Source of the DNA: Novosphingobium umbonatum
Lineage (GTDB): Bacteria; Pseudomonadota; Alphaproteobacteria; Sphingomonadales; Sphingomonadaceae
Length of the DNA: 64,000 nucleotides
NCBI RefSeq assembly: GCF_004005905.1
Contig: NZ_SACO01000008.1
Coordinates: forward strand, 101,544 to 165,543
Direction of reading: 5' to 3'
Part shown: piece after piece, positions 54,278 to 63,842 of the stretch
Position numbering within the stretch: the stretch's first letter is position 1
Layout of the letters: each line of letters starts with the position of its first letter
The notes under the pieces: model-generated
What the model saw: only the letters and a program-made list of their open reading frames with translations
Databases searched by the model: none
What the model was told of the DNA's origin: nothing
Position numbers and translations under genes: made by a program

Positions 54278-55498
54278 ATGCTACGCCCCTATCGAAACCT
54301 GCTGTTCGCGCCGCTACTGGCACTGGCCATGGTGAGCCAGAATGCGCCTGCCGCCACCCCGCGCGTGTGGCACTTGAACAGACCAGCGCAGGTAGGCGCC
54401 AAGCTGGAAGCGGTGAGCGGCCATGGAACAGCGGTCTATGAAGCAGACGGCGCGCTGTCCTTTCCGGTGGGCGAAGGCAATTGGTTGGTCACGGTGGAAC
54501 TGGGCGATGCCAAAGCCACCGCCAGCACCACGATCAAGGCCGAGAACCGCCGCCTGATGCTGCTGGATGCGGGCACAAAGCGGGGCGAGACGGTGGTGAA
54601 GCGCTTTGTCGTGCATGTGCATAATGCGGATCTGGGCGCGGTGCCGGAGAATGCACCGGGCGCAGCAAAAGTCCGCCTGCGCCCCGATCAGGCCGCCCAG
54701 CGCAATTGGGACCATGCGCTCACGCTGGAAATGCTGGGCCGCCCTGCCCTGCGGCAAATCTCCATCGAACCAGCCCAAGTGCCCACGCTGTTTCTGGTGG
54801 GCGATTCCATGGTGGCCGACCACCCGACCGAACCGACCGCCAGTTGGGGCCAAATGCTGCCCGCCATGGTCGACGAGAATGTCGCGGTGGCCAATTATGC
54901 CGAAAGCGGGGCGACGCTCAAATCTTTCCTCGCCGATCTGCGTCTGGACAAGGCCTTGAGCCTGATGAAAGCGGGCGACTATCTGTTCATCCAGTTCGGC
55001 CATAATGACCAGAAAGCGCAATGGCCCCAGACCTATGCCGAGGCGGGCACCACCTATCGCGCCTATCTGGCCGCCTATATTGCCGAGGCACGGCGGCGTG
55101 GCGCGTATCCTGTGCTGGTCACCAGCCCCGAAAGGCGCAATTTCGATGCGCAGGGGCATATCGTGCCATCCCTGGGCGATTATCCGCAGGCGATGCGCGC
55201 CTTGGGGGCCGAACTCAACGTGCCGGTGATCGACCTCAACCGCGCCAGCATCACGCTTTACGAGGCGCTGGGGCCGGACAAGGCGCCCGAAATGTTCAAC
55301 GATGGCGGCAAGGATCGCACCCATTACAACAATTGGGGCGCATGGATGGCCGCGCGCATCATCGCCGATGGCATCCGCGCAGCGCTTCCGGCACTGGCCC
55401 CTCACCTGACCGTGCCCCGCTTTGATCCGGCCCATCCGCAGGCCATCACCATTCCCGCCAGCAAGGGCAACAGCAGCCAGCGCCCTTTGGGCAATTAA
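54278..55498 (+). CDS. Rhamnogalacturonan acetylesterase (CE12), long form with N-terminal beta domain
   Basis: A 406-residue secreted esterase (signal peptide ending QNAPAAT). Residues ~28-160 form a beta-sandwich like those preceding some CE12 domains (VYEADGALSFPVGEGNWLVTVELGD and KRFVVHVHNADLG). The SGNH core has Ser177 in LVGDSMVADHP, Gly in AESGATLKSF, Asn243 in QFGHNDQK, and the Asp346/His349 pair in KDRTHYNNWGA. It removes acetyl groups from rhamnogalacturonan in the periplasm. Together with the shorter CE12 at 45840 it gives the locus two such esterases with different architecture, perhaps for long and short substrates. Confidence 0.88.
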   Translation: MLRPYRNLLFAPLLALAMVSQNAPAATPRVWHLNRPAQVGAKLEAVSGHGTAVYEADGALSFPVGEGNWLVTVELGDAKATASTTIKAENRRLMLLDAGTKRGETVVKRFVVHVHNADLGAVPENAPGAAKVRLRPDQAAQRNWDHALTLEMLGRPALRQISIEPAQVPTLFLVGDSMVADHPTEPTASWGQMLPAMVDENVAVANYAESGATLKSFLADLRLDKALSLMKAGDYLFIQFGHNDQKAQWPQTYAEAGTTYRAYLAAYIAEARRRGAYPVLVTSPERRNFDAQGHIVPSLGDYPQAMRALGAELNVPVIDLNRASITLYEALGPDKAPEMFNDGGKDRTHYNNWGAWMAARIIADGIRAALPALAPHLTVPRFDPAHPQAITIPASKGNSSQRPLGN

Positions 55499-55532
55499 AA
55501 AAGGGGCCGCCGGAACAAATGTCCGGCGGCCC
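55496..55532 (-). terminator. Terminator of TBDR3
   Basis: TCCGGCGGCCC (55522-55532) and GGGCCGCCGGA (55504-55514) form an 11-bp stem. On the minus strand the stem is followed by a T-run, the mirror of the A-run at 55496-55502. It serves the receptor gene whose stop lies 28 bases before it. Confidence 0.85.
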
Positions 55533-55560
55533 TGCTACGCGGGGGAGCGTAAAAGTTCTT

Positions 55561-58476
55561 TTAGAACTTGGCGTTGATGCCCACCGTCACGGTGCGGCCA
55601 ATGCGCGAGTCAAACAGGGGGTCCTGACGGCCACTGTCGATATAGAGCACATTGTGTTCGTCGGTGATGTTCGCCACATCCAGCGTCAGCTTGGCGGCCT
55701 TGGTCAGATTATAGCTGGCCGAGGCATCGACAAAGGTGGTGGGCTGGTTGGCACGCACGTCGCTGTCATTGGCGCCCGAGGGGATGCCACGGATAAAGCG
55801 GTCGCGGTAATTGATCGTGCCGCGGATCGAGAACTTGCTGTTTTCGTAATAGAGCGTGCCGCTGGCCGTGTTGCGCGACATGTCGATCAAATCGGCCACC
55901 GCGTTCAAATTGGCCTGCACATTATAGGTGATGTTGGCCGACACGCGGGTGTAATTGGCCAGCATCCCGAAATTGCGCAGAGGTCCGGGCAGGAAGGTGA
56001 AGGGCAGTTGAAGGTTGACTTCAAAGCCGTTCAGCTTGCCACCAGGCGTGTTCTGGGCACGGTTGACGGTGAACAGATCCGCCGAATTGGCAGCCGATCC
56101 GGCCAACAACGCATCGGGCAGGCCCAACTGGTTGAAAGGCACAAGCGAACTGACCGACTGGATGAAAGTGCCGATATTCTTGTGGAAGAAGGCTACCGAC
56201 ACCAGCGATCCGGGGCGGAAATACCATTCCAGCGCCGCGTCAAACGCGGTGGCGCGGATCGGGTCCAGATAGGGATTGCCGATCGTGGCCGTGCGCGTGG
56301 TGGCATTGAACGCACCGCCCGAAGGCAACGAACCCAGTTCAGGGCGGCTCATCACCTTGGATGCCGACAGACGGCCAAGCAGCTTGGGGTTGAACTCCAG
56401 CACCACATTGGCCGAGGGCAGCCAGTCGGTATAGCTGCGATCCACCATCGCAGGCACCGCCACCGTGGGATAGGCACCACCGGTAACAGCGGTGGGGATA
56501 TAGCCCACCGTATGCTGGCGGGTGTTGACCATGCGCAGGCCAATGTCGCCGCGAACGGGGATCGGCAGCTGGTCTTCGAAATTGAACTGGGTCATCGCAT
56601 AGGCGCCCAGAATTTCCTCACGCACTTCGGGCGAGCCGGTGCCGCATTCCGCGCCGCAGAATTTGAAATTGTCGTAACCGACCGCCTTCTTCCACTTGTC
56701 GATATCGGTGGCAAGGAAGCTGGAGAAAGCGCCCGGCGTCAGCAGCGTGTTGAGGCCGGTGATCTGATAGGTGAAATCGGCCACGCTGGTGCCCGCGGGC
56801 AGAGCCGTGGTGGCAGTATTGGCCGGAGCAACCGCGCGGACATTGTTCTTGAAAGCGCTCTGGCGATATTGCGCGCCAGCCTTGAAGGTGAAGACCGAGC
56901 TAGCCTTCCACGAGGTCTCGGCTTCGAAGCTGAGATTGCGCGTGGTGGCCTTGCGGCTGATGATGTTCCAATTGCCCAGCACGGTGCCATCGGCCAAGCC
57001 CGGCGCGTAGCGGAAATTGGCCGGATTGGCGACATCAATGCCATATTTCATGGTGGGGATGCTGGCATTGTTACGGAAATCGATGGTGAAATTGGGCGTG
57101 TCGATCGCGTCCAGATTGACGGTCAGGCGCTCCGGATTGTCAAACACCGAACGCGACCAGCCCGCCATTAGATTGACTTCCAGCTTGTCCGTCAAATCGT
57201 GGCGCAGGCGCAGATTGCTCTGGGCGAAGGTCGAGATGAAATGGTCGCGCAGGCTTTCCGAACGCAGGTCCACGCCGTTGAACGCGCCATAGAGCAGCGA
57301 GCCATTGTCCTTCAATTGCAGGTCGGTGACCGACACCATCGGCTGCCCGTTGTTGTTGGCGTTGCGGGCAAAGGACAAGGCGTCGATGTAATTATCCCAA
57401 CGGGTTACATCGAAGCGCGAGTAAAGGTTATCAAGGCTGATCTCGGTGCGGTCATCGGGGCGCCACTGGAGGGACAGCGAACCGCCCATGCGCTTGGCAT
57501 CCTGACGCGAGTTCACATAGCGGGGGATGCGCGGGAAGAAGGCGCCGCCGCCAGCCACATTGGCAATGCCAAGCCGCGACTGGATAAGGTTATAGGCCGC
57601 CGTGCTGCTGGTGCGTGGATTGCCGGTGGAGCAATTGGCCGCATCCACGCCCTTGAGCGTGTTATTGACAGGGTTCTGGGTGGCATAGCCCAAGGGCGAG
57701 CAGAAGCCGCCATTCACATAGGCAGGCAGGATGTTCACCGCCGAATAGCCCACTTCGCGGATGTTGCGCTTGCTATAGGCAAAAGTGGCCAGCACGCCGA
57801 AAGTGCCCGCCTCGTTCTGCTTGGACAGCAGCACGGATACGCGCGGATCCATCTTCTTGCTCAGTTCGTTCCACACGCCCTTGGCCGAAACCGTGGCGAC
57901 GAAAGGCTTGTGGAAATCCAGCGGATGCGGCGCCTTGAGGTCCACCGTCGCGCCCAGCGAACCTTCCTCGGTATCGGCCGAGGGCGTCTTGCGAACGGCC
58001 AGTTCGGAGAAGATTTCGGTGGGGAAGACGTTGAAGTCAAAGCTGCGGCCGGTGTTACCCGCGCCATAAATGTCGGACGAACCGGTCTGGGCGGTGCCTT
58101 CCATGCCATTAAGGCGAACGCGGGTGAAAGCCGCACCAAGGCCGCGCACCGAGATATTCTTGCCCTCGCCACCGTCACCACGGGCCAGCGCGATGCCGGG
58201 CACGCGCTGCATGGACTCAGCGAGGTTGGAGTCAGGGAACTTGCCCACGTCTTCGGCCTTGATCGAGTCAATGGCGACCGAGGCATTCCGCTTTTCACTT
58301 AAAGCCGCGTTGAGCGAGGAGCGGAAACCGGTTACCACGATAGCCGCATCAGAAGCAGGTGCCTCGGGTGCAGCCTGCGCCATGGCCGAAGTGCCCCATG
58401 CTGCTGTAAAACCCGCCGCCACCAGCGCCATGGCCGAAGTGGCCACGCGCAATTGTGCTGTAGAAAGTCGCCCCAT
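55561..58476 (-). CDS. TonB-dependent receptor, Sphingomonas/Caulobacter/Xanthomonas type (TBDR3)
   Basis: A 971-residue outer-membrane receptor. The start MGRLSTAQLRVATSAM is preceded by GGAGGA; the frame opens 42 codons earlier without support. After the signal peptide, AIVVTGFRSSLNAALSEKRNASVAIDSIKAEDVGKFPDSNLAESMQRVPG is the same family pattern as in TBDR2, and the plug ends VRKTPSADTEEGSLGATVDL. The barrel ends RTVTVGINAKF. It lies between the CE12 esterase and the IclR regulator and is transcribed away from the latter, so it is a likely target of that regulator and a pectin-fragment receptor. Confidence 0.92.
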   Translation of the reverse strand: MGRLSTAQLRVATSAMALVAAGFTAAWGTSAMAQAAPEAPASDAAIVVTGFRSSLNAALSEKRNASVAIDSIKAEDVGKFPDSNLAESMQRVPGIALARGDGGEGKNISVRGLGAAFTRVRLNGMEGTAQTGSSDIYGAGNTGRSFDFNVFPTEIFSELAVRKTPSADTEEGSLGATVDLKAPHPLDFHKPFVATVSAKGVWNELSKKMDPRVSVLLSKQNEAGTFGVLATFAYSKRNIREVGYSAVNILPAYVNGGFCSPLGYATQNPVNNTLKGVDAANCSTGNPRTSSTAAYNLIQSRLGIANVAGGGAFFPRIPRYVNSRQDAKRMGGSLSLQWRPDDRTEISLDNLYSRFDVTRWDNYIDALSFARNANNNGQPMVSVTDLQLKDNGSLLYGAFNGVDLRSESLRDHFISTFAQSNLRLRHDLTDKLEVNLMAGWSRSVFDNPERLTVNLDAIDTPNFTIDFRNNASIPTMKYGIDVANPANFRYAPGLADGTVLGNWNIISRKATTRNLSFEAETSWKASSVFTFKAGAQYRQSAFKNNVRAVAPANTATTALPAGTSVADFTYQITGLNTLLTPGAFSSFLATDIDKWKKAVGYDNFKFCGAECGTGSPEVREEILGAYAMTQFNFEDQLPIPVRGDIGLRMVNTRQHTVGYIPTAVTGGAYPTVAVPAMVDRSYTDWLPSANVVLEFNPKLLGRLSASKVMSRPELGSLPSGGAFNATTRTATIGNPYLDPIRATAFDAALEWYFRPGSLVSVAFFHKNIGTFIQSVSSLVPFNQLGLPDALLAGSAANSADLFTVNRAQNTPGGKLNGFEVNLQLPFTFLPGPLRNFGMLANYTRVSANITYNVQANLNAVADLIDMSRNTASGTLYYENSKFSIRGTINYRDRFIRGIPSGANDSDVRANQPTTFVDASASYNLTKAAKLTLDVANITDEHNVLYIDSGRQDPLFDSRIGRTVTVGINAKF

Positions 58477-58652
58477 TTCATCCTCCAATATGTCCCGGTC
58501 CAAGCCTTTCCCCAAATCCGCGAGTCGCGTCTGGGCTTGGCCTGTTTGATCATCTTGGTAATGGTCCGGAGTGGCGGCTGTCAACGCACATATTGCAAGC
58601 ATGTTTCACATATAGGGCAAATTGGCGCAACAAACCGGATTTTTCGCACTGT

Positions 58653-58691
58653 TGCATAATGCACACACCGCCGCCTCGTTTCACATTGTGT
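58653..58691. promoter_or_regulatory. IclR-type operator cluster between TBDR3 and iclR
   Basis: Two palindromes stand 28 bp apart: TGCATAATGCA (58653-58663, perfect) and TCACATTGTGT (58681-58691). A further half-match TCACATATA starts at 58606. The second site matches those near TBDR2 and PL22. The cluster lies 46 bases or more before the iclR start, suiting autoregulation plus control of TBDR3. Confidence 0.55.
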
Positions 58692-58736
58692 GCATCACGA
58701 TTGCGTTGCGCCCCAAATTCGCTAGATAGCGAAACT

Positions 58737-59546
58737 ATGGAACAGGACAAAAGCTCGCCCGAAACCGCACTTGAAACAGAGGCTGACGCATCCAGCGACA
58801 GCACCACGGTGAAAGGCGCGCAAACGCTGATGCGGGCGCTGGATATTCTGGACGAGGTGATCGACGGACCGATCCGCGCCGCCGATCTGGCGCGCAAGCT
58901 GGGCATGAACCGCACCACGGCGCATCGCCTCGCCCATGCGTTGCGCATGCGGGATTATCTGGCGGTCACGCCGGACGGTTTCGCGCTGGGGCCCAAATTG
59001 CTGCAACTGGGCGTCTTGGCCAGCGAACAGACCGACTATGTCCGCATTGCCCGCCCCCGCATGGAGGCGCTTTCGGCGCAGACCGGCTTTTGCGTGTTCA
59101 TCGGCAATCGCGAAGGGAATTGGTCCCGCCACCTTGACCGCGTGACCGGCCGCCAGCGCCTGCGCGTGGCCACCGCGCCGGGCGACCGCCGCCCGATTGC
59201 CGAAACCGGTCTGGGCAAGGCGCTGATGCTGGATGACACGGAAGCCAGTTGGAAGAAGCTGTGGAAGCAGGCCCATGCCGAGGAAGGCACGCCGGAAGAA
59301 TTGGATCGTTTCCTGATGCTGATGCGGCAATATAAGGCCGAGGGCATTGTCCGCCATGACAGCGAATTGGGCGATGGGGTTCGCTCGATTGCAGCACCGG
59401 TTCGTAACGCGCGCGGTGCCATTTGTGTCGCGATCAGTATTGCCAGCGCCGCCCATTATCTGACCGAAGATATTGCCGAAGACCTGACGGCGCGCGTCAA
59501 GCAATGTGCGGCAGATGTTAGCGCGGCGATTGGCTGGCGACCGTAA
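58737..59546 (+). CDS. IclR-family transcriptional regulator (KdgR-like role likely)
   Basis: A 269-residue regulator. The winged HTH is at residues ~25-75 (ALDILDEVIDGPIRAADLARKLGMNRTTAHRLAHALRMRDYL). The C-terminal effector domain contains RPRMEALSAQTGFCVFIGNREG and APGDRRPIAETGLGKALML, and ends with VRSIAAPVRNARGAICVAISIAS, all typical of IclR proteins. In many bacteria an IclR member (KdgR) controls pectin genes in response to KDG. The palindromes near TBDR2, PL22 and its own gene support the same role here. The start is not marked by a strong ribosome site; an ATG 48 codons upstream is possible but unlike the family. Confidence 0.87.
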   Translation: MEQDKSSPETALETEADASSDSTTVKGAQTLMRALDILDEVIDGPIRAADLARKLGMNRTTAHRLAHALRMRDYLAVTPDGFALGPKLLQLGVLASEQTDYVRIARPRMEALSAQTGFCVFIGNREGNWSRHLDRVTGRQRLRVATAPGDRRPIAETGLGKALMLDDTEASWKKLWKQAHAEEGTPEELDRFLMLMRQYKAEGIVRHDSELGDGVRSIAAPVRNARGAICVAISIASAAHYLTEDIAEDLTARVKQCAADVSAAIGWRP

Positions 59547-59556
59547 GATGGCATAG

Positions 59557-59584
59557 AGCCCCTGCTGTCTGGCAGGGGCTTTTT
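59557..59584 (+). terminator. Terminator of iclR
   Basis: AGCCCCTGC (59557-59565) and GCAGGGGCT (59572-59580) form a 9-bp stem followed by TTTT, a standard intrinsic terminator 10 bases after the stop codon. Confidence 0.9.
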
Positions 59585-59847
59585 GTGGCCAGCCAAGGCC
59601 CAAATCCCACTTTCATCTCTGATATCCAAAGACATTCCGGCGGAGCGATAAACAGCCTCCTCCGGAATTTAACCTGTTACCCATCCGACACAGTGTTTCT
59701 GTAATATTTCACAATATTTCAAAGCATGGTTGAAACCTCGCAAAATCCGGCGCCATAGGGCTAACACCGATGTAAATTGCGAGCAAAAATCCGGCTCCCG
59801 CGCCCGAAAGGCGCGTCCGGATCGCTCTGAGGGGTAATTAAACAACC
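59585..59847 (+). other. Upstream region of TBDR4
   Basis: About 260 bp without a supported gene. It holds the promoter of the following receptor. Two near-direct copies of AATATTTCA occur at about 59702-59723 (AATATTTCACAATATTTCA), and GGGGTAATTAAACAACC lies just before the start. Neither of the two regulatory motifs found elsewhere is present. Confidence 0.5.
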
Positions 59848-62796
59848 ATGTCCAATTTCACCAACGCTCTTCGTCCCGCGTTGCACTACGGCGTTGCCGC
59901 CATGGCCTGCGCCGTGGCTCTGGCCGCCGCTCCCGCCTTTGCGCAGCAGGCACCCAAGCCCGCCGAAGAAGTGAAGGAAATCGTCGTCACCGGCACGCTG
60001 TTCCGCCGTACCGACACCGAAACCCCTTCGCCGGTCACCGTGCTGTCGTCGGAATCGCTGGCCCGCGCCGGTATCACCACCGCCTCGGACGCGATCCGCT
60101 CGATCTCGGCTGACGGCGCCGGCTCGATCGGCACCGGCTTCCAGAGCGGCTTTTCCGCCGGTGGTTCGGCCGTTTCGCTGCGCGGTCTGGGCGTGTCCTC
60201 GACGCTGGTGCTGATCGATGGTCTGCGTTCGACCAACTTCCCGCTGAACGATGACGGCCACAACGCCTATGTCGACCTCAACTCGATCCCCTTCAGCCTG
60301 CTGGACAAGATCGAAGTGCTGAAAGACGGCGCATCCTCCAGCTATGGTGCGGATGCCATCGGCGGCGTGGTCAATATCAAGCTGAAGAAGAAGTTTGTGG
60401 GCGTTGAAGGCCGCGTTGAAGGCGGCATTTCCGGCCATGGCGATGCCAGCTATCAGCGCGCCCAGCTGACCGCCGGTTTCGGCGATTATGATGAGAAGGG
60501 CTATAACTTCTACATCAACGGCGAATATCAGCGCAACGGCCGCGTTTCGAACGCCAGCCGCGGCTTCCCCTATAACACGCTGGACCTGACGCCCATCGGC
60601 GGTATCGACAAGAATACCGGCGACTCCTCTATGACCGTCAACGTGCCCACCGCCTATATGATCCGCGGCACGCAGAGCGACCTGAACAACCCGCTGTCGG
60701 GTGGTTCGGTGTTCGGCTCCACCTACACGGCGCCCGGTCTGGCGAATTGCTCGCGCGGGACTTTCACCGTGGCGGCGGGCACCGGCTGCAAATATGATCT
60801 GGTCGACATGTATCGCCAGATCCAGCCGCTGCAGGAACGCTATTCGGTCAACAGCCGCCTGAGCTTCCGCGTGTCGGATTCGGTGGAAGGCTACATCACC
60901 GGCAGCTTCAGCCGCAGCTATGTGTCGATCAGCGGCACGCCTTCGGTTATCCGCAACACCCAGCCCTTCGGCGGCTCGCCCTCGATCGCCTCGTCGAACC
61001 CCGGCATCGTTCTGCCCGTATATATCTGTTCGTCGGGCGTGAATTGCGCAACGGCTGCTGATCGCACGCTAAACCCGAACAACCCCTATGCCACCGCCTA
61101 TGCCAATGACCCGAACAATGGTGCGGCCCGCATCTATTACATGTTCGGCGATATCCCCGCAGGCAGCGACCGCACCAATGACGTCTATCGCTTCACCAGC
61201 GGCTTTAACGGCAAGATTGGTGACAGCACCGACTGGCGCGTGGAAGGCGTCTATGCGCGCGACAATATGTCGATCACGCAGCATGGCCTGATCAACATCG
61301 CCAATCTGATGAAGGCGATCAACACCGGCTCGTATAATTTCGTGAACCCGTCGCTCAACAGTGCCGCCGTTCGCGCCTCTATCGCGCCGGACAAGACCAC
61401 GCCGTCCTATTCGACCATGTATGGCATCGACGCCTCGATTGCCCGCCCGTTGTTCGAATTGCCCGGTGGCAAGGCCCAGCTGGCCGTGGGTGGCCAGATC
61501 CGCGCCGAAAAGCTGGAAAACAACAACCAGAACGTCAATCTCGACACCTATGGCCTGACCACGGCTTCGGCCTTTGGCCAGCACACCGTGTCGGCGGCCT
61601 ATTTCGAAGTTGACGCTCCGCTGCTGCAACCGCTCGATCTGAACATTTCGGGTCGTTATGACCATTACTCGGAAGGTTTCGGCCGCTTCTCGCCCAAGAT
61701 GGGCCTGAAGTTCACCCCGTCGAAGGCTTTCGCGATCCGCGGCACCTATTCGGAAGGCTTCCGCGCCCCGACCTTCGCCGAAAGCGGCCCGCGCAGCCAG
61801 TATGCCGGCTTCGTGACCACCACCGCGCCCTGTAACTTCATTCTGGCGCATGGCGGTTCGGGCGATCTCACCAAGTGCGGTGCCAATGGCAATTCGTACA
61901 ACACGTCCTACTCGCTGGGCCGTGGCGTGGTGGGCAACCCCAACCTGAAGCCCGAAACCTCGCGCAGCTTCACGCTGGGCACCATTGTCCAGCCCACGCG
62001 CTGGTTCAGCTTCACGGTTGACTATTACAACATCAAGAAGTCGAACCTGATCGTATCGGGCCCCGACATCGGCAAGGCGGTCAGCGCCTATTACAACTCG
62101 ACCACGCTGGCGGCGGCTCAGGCGGCTGTGGCTGCGGTTGGACCGGGCTATTCGGTGAACACCGTGGACTCGGTTGACCCGCTCTATCCCAACGCCCTGC
62201 CCCGCGTGCTGATCATCAACGTGCCCTATGTGAACGCGAACTATTCGCTGACCTCGGGCATCGATGCTTCGGCCACGGTGAACCTGCGTCTGGCCAACAA
62301 CATCAAGTGGACCAGCCGCGTCGAGGCGACCTATGTGATCAATTATGACCTGCACACCAGCACCGGCGTGCAGAAATATGCGGGCACTTTCGGTCCCTAT
62401 GACCTGTCCTCGGGCAATGGCACGCCGCGCATCCGTGGCAACTGGCAGAACACGCTGGACATCGGCAAGGTCTCGGTCAGCCTGACCACCTATTATGTGG
62501 GCCGTATCAAGGAAGTGGCCACCGATCAGGGCAACCTGTCGACCGCTTGCTCGACCAACCTGTATGGTACGGGCAAGAACTTCTGCTTTGTCAGCCCCTT
62601 CATCAACAACGACCTGAACGTGAACGTCAAGGTCACCGACAAGGTCAACTTCTTCACCACCATGAAGAATGTGTTCAACGCCAAGGCTCCGGTGGCTCCC
62701 GCCGCCTATGCCAGCGCGCCAAACTTCCTGACCACCTGGCACTATGCCGGCCTGATCGGCCGCGAGTTCCGCGTCGGTATCTCGGCCAAGATGTAA
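59848..62796 (+). CDS. TonB-dependent receptor (TBDR4)
   Basis: A 982-residue outer-membrane receptor with a signal peptide (VALAAAPAFAQQ). A TonB-box-like VKEIVVTGTLFRRTDTETPSPVTVL opens the plug; SLRGLGVSSTLVLIDGLRSTNFPL and IEVLKDGASSSYGADAIGGVVNIKLKKKF are conserved plug motifs. The barrel has the RGTYSEGFRAPTFAE and NPNLKPETSRSFTLGT signatures and ends FRVGISAKM. This is a different subfamily from TBDR2 and TBDR3, with four or more cysteines in exposed-looking loops. It stands alone behind the IclR terminator and carries its own terminator, so a link to pectin is only positional. Confidence 0.9.
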   Translation: MSNFTNALRPALHYGVAAMACAVALAAAPAFAQQAPKPAEEVKEIVVTGTLFRRTDTETPSPVTVLSSESLARAGITTASDAIRSISADGAGSIGTGFQSGFSAGGSAVSLRGLGVSSTLVLIDGLRSTNFPLNDDGHNAYVDLNSIPFSLLDKIEVLKDGASSSYGADAIGGVVNIKLKKKFVGVEGRVEGGISGHGDASYQRAQLTAGFGDYDEKGYNFYINGEYQRNGRVSNASRGFPYNTLDLTPIGGIDKNTGDSSMTVNVPTAYMIRGTQSDLNNPLSGGSVFGSTYTAPGLANCSRGTFTVAAGTGCKYDLVDMYRQIQPLQERYSVNSRLSFRVSDSVEGYITGSFSRSYVSISGTPSVIRNTQPFGGSPSIASSNPGIVLPVYICSSGVNCATAADRTLNPNNPYATAYANDPNNGAARIYYMFGDIPAGSDRTNDVYRFTSGFNGKIGDSTDWRVEGVYARDNMSITQHGLINIANLMKAINTGSYNFVNPSLNSAAVRASIAPDKTTPSYSTMYGIDASIARPLFELPGGKAQLAVGGQIRAEKLENNNQNVNLDTYGLTTASAFGQHTVSAAYFEVDAPLLQPLDLNISGRYDHYSEGFGRFSPKMGLKFTPSKAFAIRGTYSEGFRAPTFAESGPRSQYAGFVTTTAPCNFILAHGGSGDLTKCGANGNSYNTSYSLGRGVVGNPNLKPETSRSFTLGTIVQPTRWFSFTVDYYNIKKSNLIVSGPDIGKAVSAYYNSTTLAAAQAAVAAVGPGYSVNTVDSVDPLYPNALPRVLIINVPYVNANYSLTSGIDASATVNLRLANNIKWTSRVEATYVINYDLHTSTGVQKYAGTFGPYDLSSGNGTPRIRGNWQNTLDIGKVSVSLTTYYVGRIKEVATDQGNLSTACSTNLYGTGKNFCFVSPFINNDLNVNVKVTDKVNFFTTMKNVFNAKAPVAPAAYASAPNFLTTWHYAGLIGREFRVGISAKM

Positions 62797-63263
62797 TCGC
62801 CGCGGCAGGCCTTTGGCGCTCAGCCAGGGGCCCTGCCAAGCGAACAATCAAGGGGCGGCTTTCCATAGGGGAAGCCGCCCCTTTTTTTTGCGTCGAAACC
62901 ATGACGATCCCATGGCGCTGGTTCGAGGATCGCGAAGCACGCGGTGATGGCGAATAACAAAATTCCGCCAAGTTAGACCATTTTATCTATATTACTTAAT
63001 GGCTTAAAGCCTAAAATGACTTGCAAATCCTCTCGGAATGTAAAATCTAATACATCGAAGCCGACCAATGAAGCTTCGGCAAAACCGGCGGTTTTGTCTT
63101 ATTCATACACCCTATGCACAAGGCATTCGCACCAATATTTGCACTAAATTTATGACAATGAGGGCAATCACCCCCCAAGTTGCCATCACACACCCATAAT
63201 TACATGTGCATTGCTGATAACGCGCGAGGCTAGAAAGCATTTTTTCCGCGAGAGGCAGCCATT
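62797..63263. other. Spacer after TBDR4, AT-rich in its second half
   Basis: The first ~95 bases hold the TBDR4 terminator. From about 62950 the sequence is markedly AT-rich for this genome, with no gene supported on either strand. A short hairpin AAAACC-GGC-GGTTTT occurs at 63081-63095. It presumably holds the promoter of the repeat-protein gene, and the base bias suggests DNA acquired from elsewhere. Confidence 0.5.
62851..62889 (+). terminator. Terminator of TBDR4
   Basis: GGGGCGGCTT (62852-62861) pairs with AAGCCGCCCC (62872-62881), a 10-bp stem followed by a run of eight T, a strong intrinsic terminator. Confidence 0.93.
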
Positions 63264-63842
63264 ATGGCCGAGTATACCAAGTTTGGCGCAGAATTTCTGG
63301 TGAATACCCAAACGTCGGGTGAGCAATACGAACCTGTGGTGGCGCGACTGGCCGATGGCGGTTTCGTGATCACGTGGAACGATCAATATGCCGATGCCAA
63401 CAGCTATGGCGTCAAGGCACAAATCTACAACGCCAATGGCGCAAAGGTCGGCGCCGAATTTCTGGTCAACACCTCTACCTCTCACGAACAAACCAACCCC
63501 TCGATCGCCAGCCTTGCCAATGGCAATTTTGTGATCGCGTGGTGCGACAACAGCGGTTCGTTGGGCGATAGTTCCGACTGGGCCATCAAGGCACAGATCT
63601 ACACCATGGCCGGTGCCAAGGTCGGGGACGAATTCCTTGTCAACACCGCCACCAATGCCGCCCAATGCAACCCGCGCATGGCCAGTCTGGCCAATGGCAA
63701 TTTTGTCATCGCATGGTGGGACTACAGCGGCCAGATGGGGGATGGCAGCGATGGCGGCCTTGTCGCGCAAATCTATTCCGCCAGCGGCCAGAAAATTGGC
63801 GCCAATTTTGCAGTCAATGCATTGACTGTTGAGTTGCGCTGA
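63264..63842 (+). pseudogene. 58-residue-repeat surface/secreted protein gene, cut by an insertion element
   Basis: The frame encodes 192 residues made almost entirely of a repeat. Unit 1 (55 residues) and units 2 and 3 (58 residues each) share the pattern GxEFLVNTxTxxxQxxPxxAxLxxGxFVIxWxD ... VxAQIYxxxGxKV. Unit 4 starts GANFAVNALT and then breaks off. Such repeats occur at the N-terminal side of large RTX or cadherin-like proteins exported by type I secretion; no secretion signal is expected at this end. The loss of repeat match at Thr188 coincides with a possible insertion-element tip at 63827, and the last four residues and stop would come from the element. The original gene was therefore probably much longer. 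Confidence 0.65.

Noticed and set aside
18230..62796. A Bacteroidetes-style SusC/SusD polysaccharide utilisation locus
   Set aside because: No SusD-like lipoprotein accompanies any of the four receptors, and the gene style is alphaproteobacterial.
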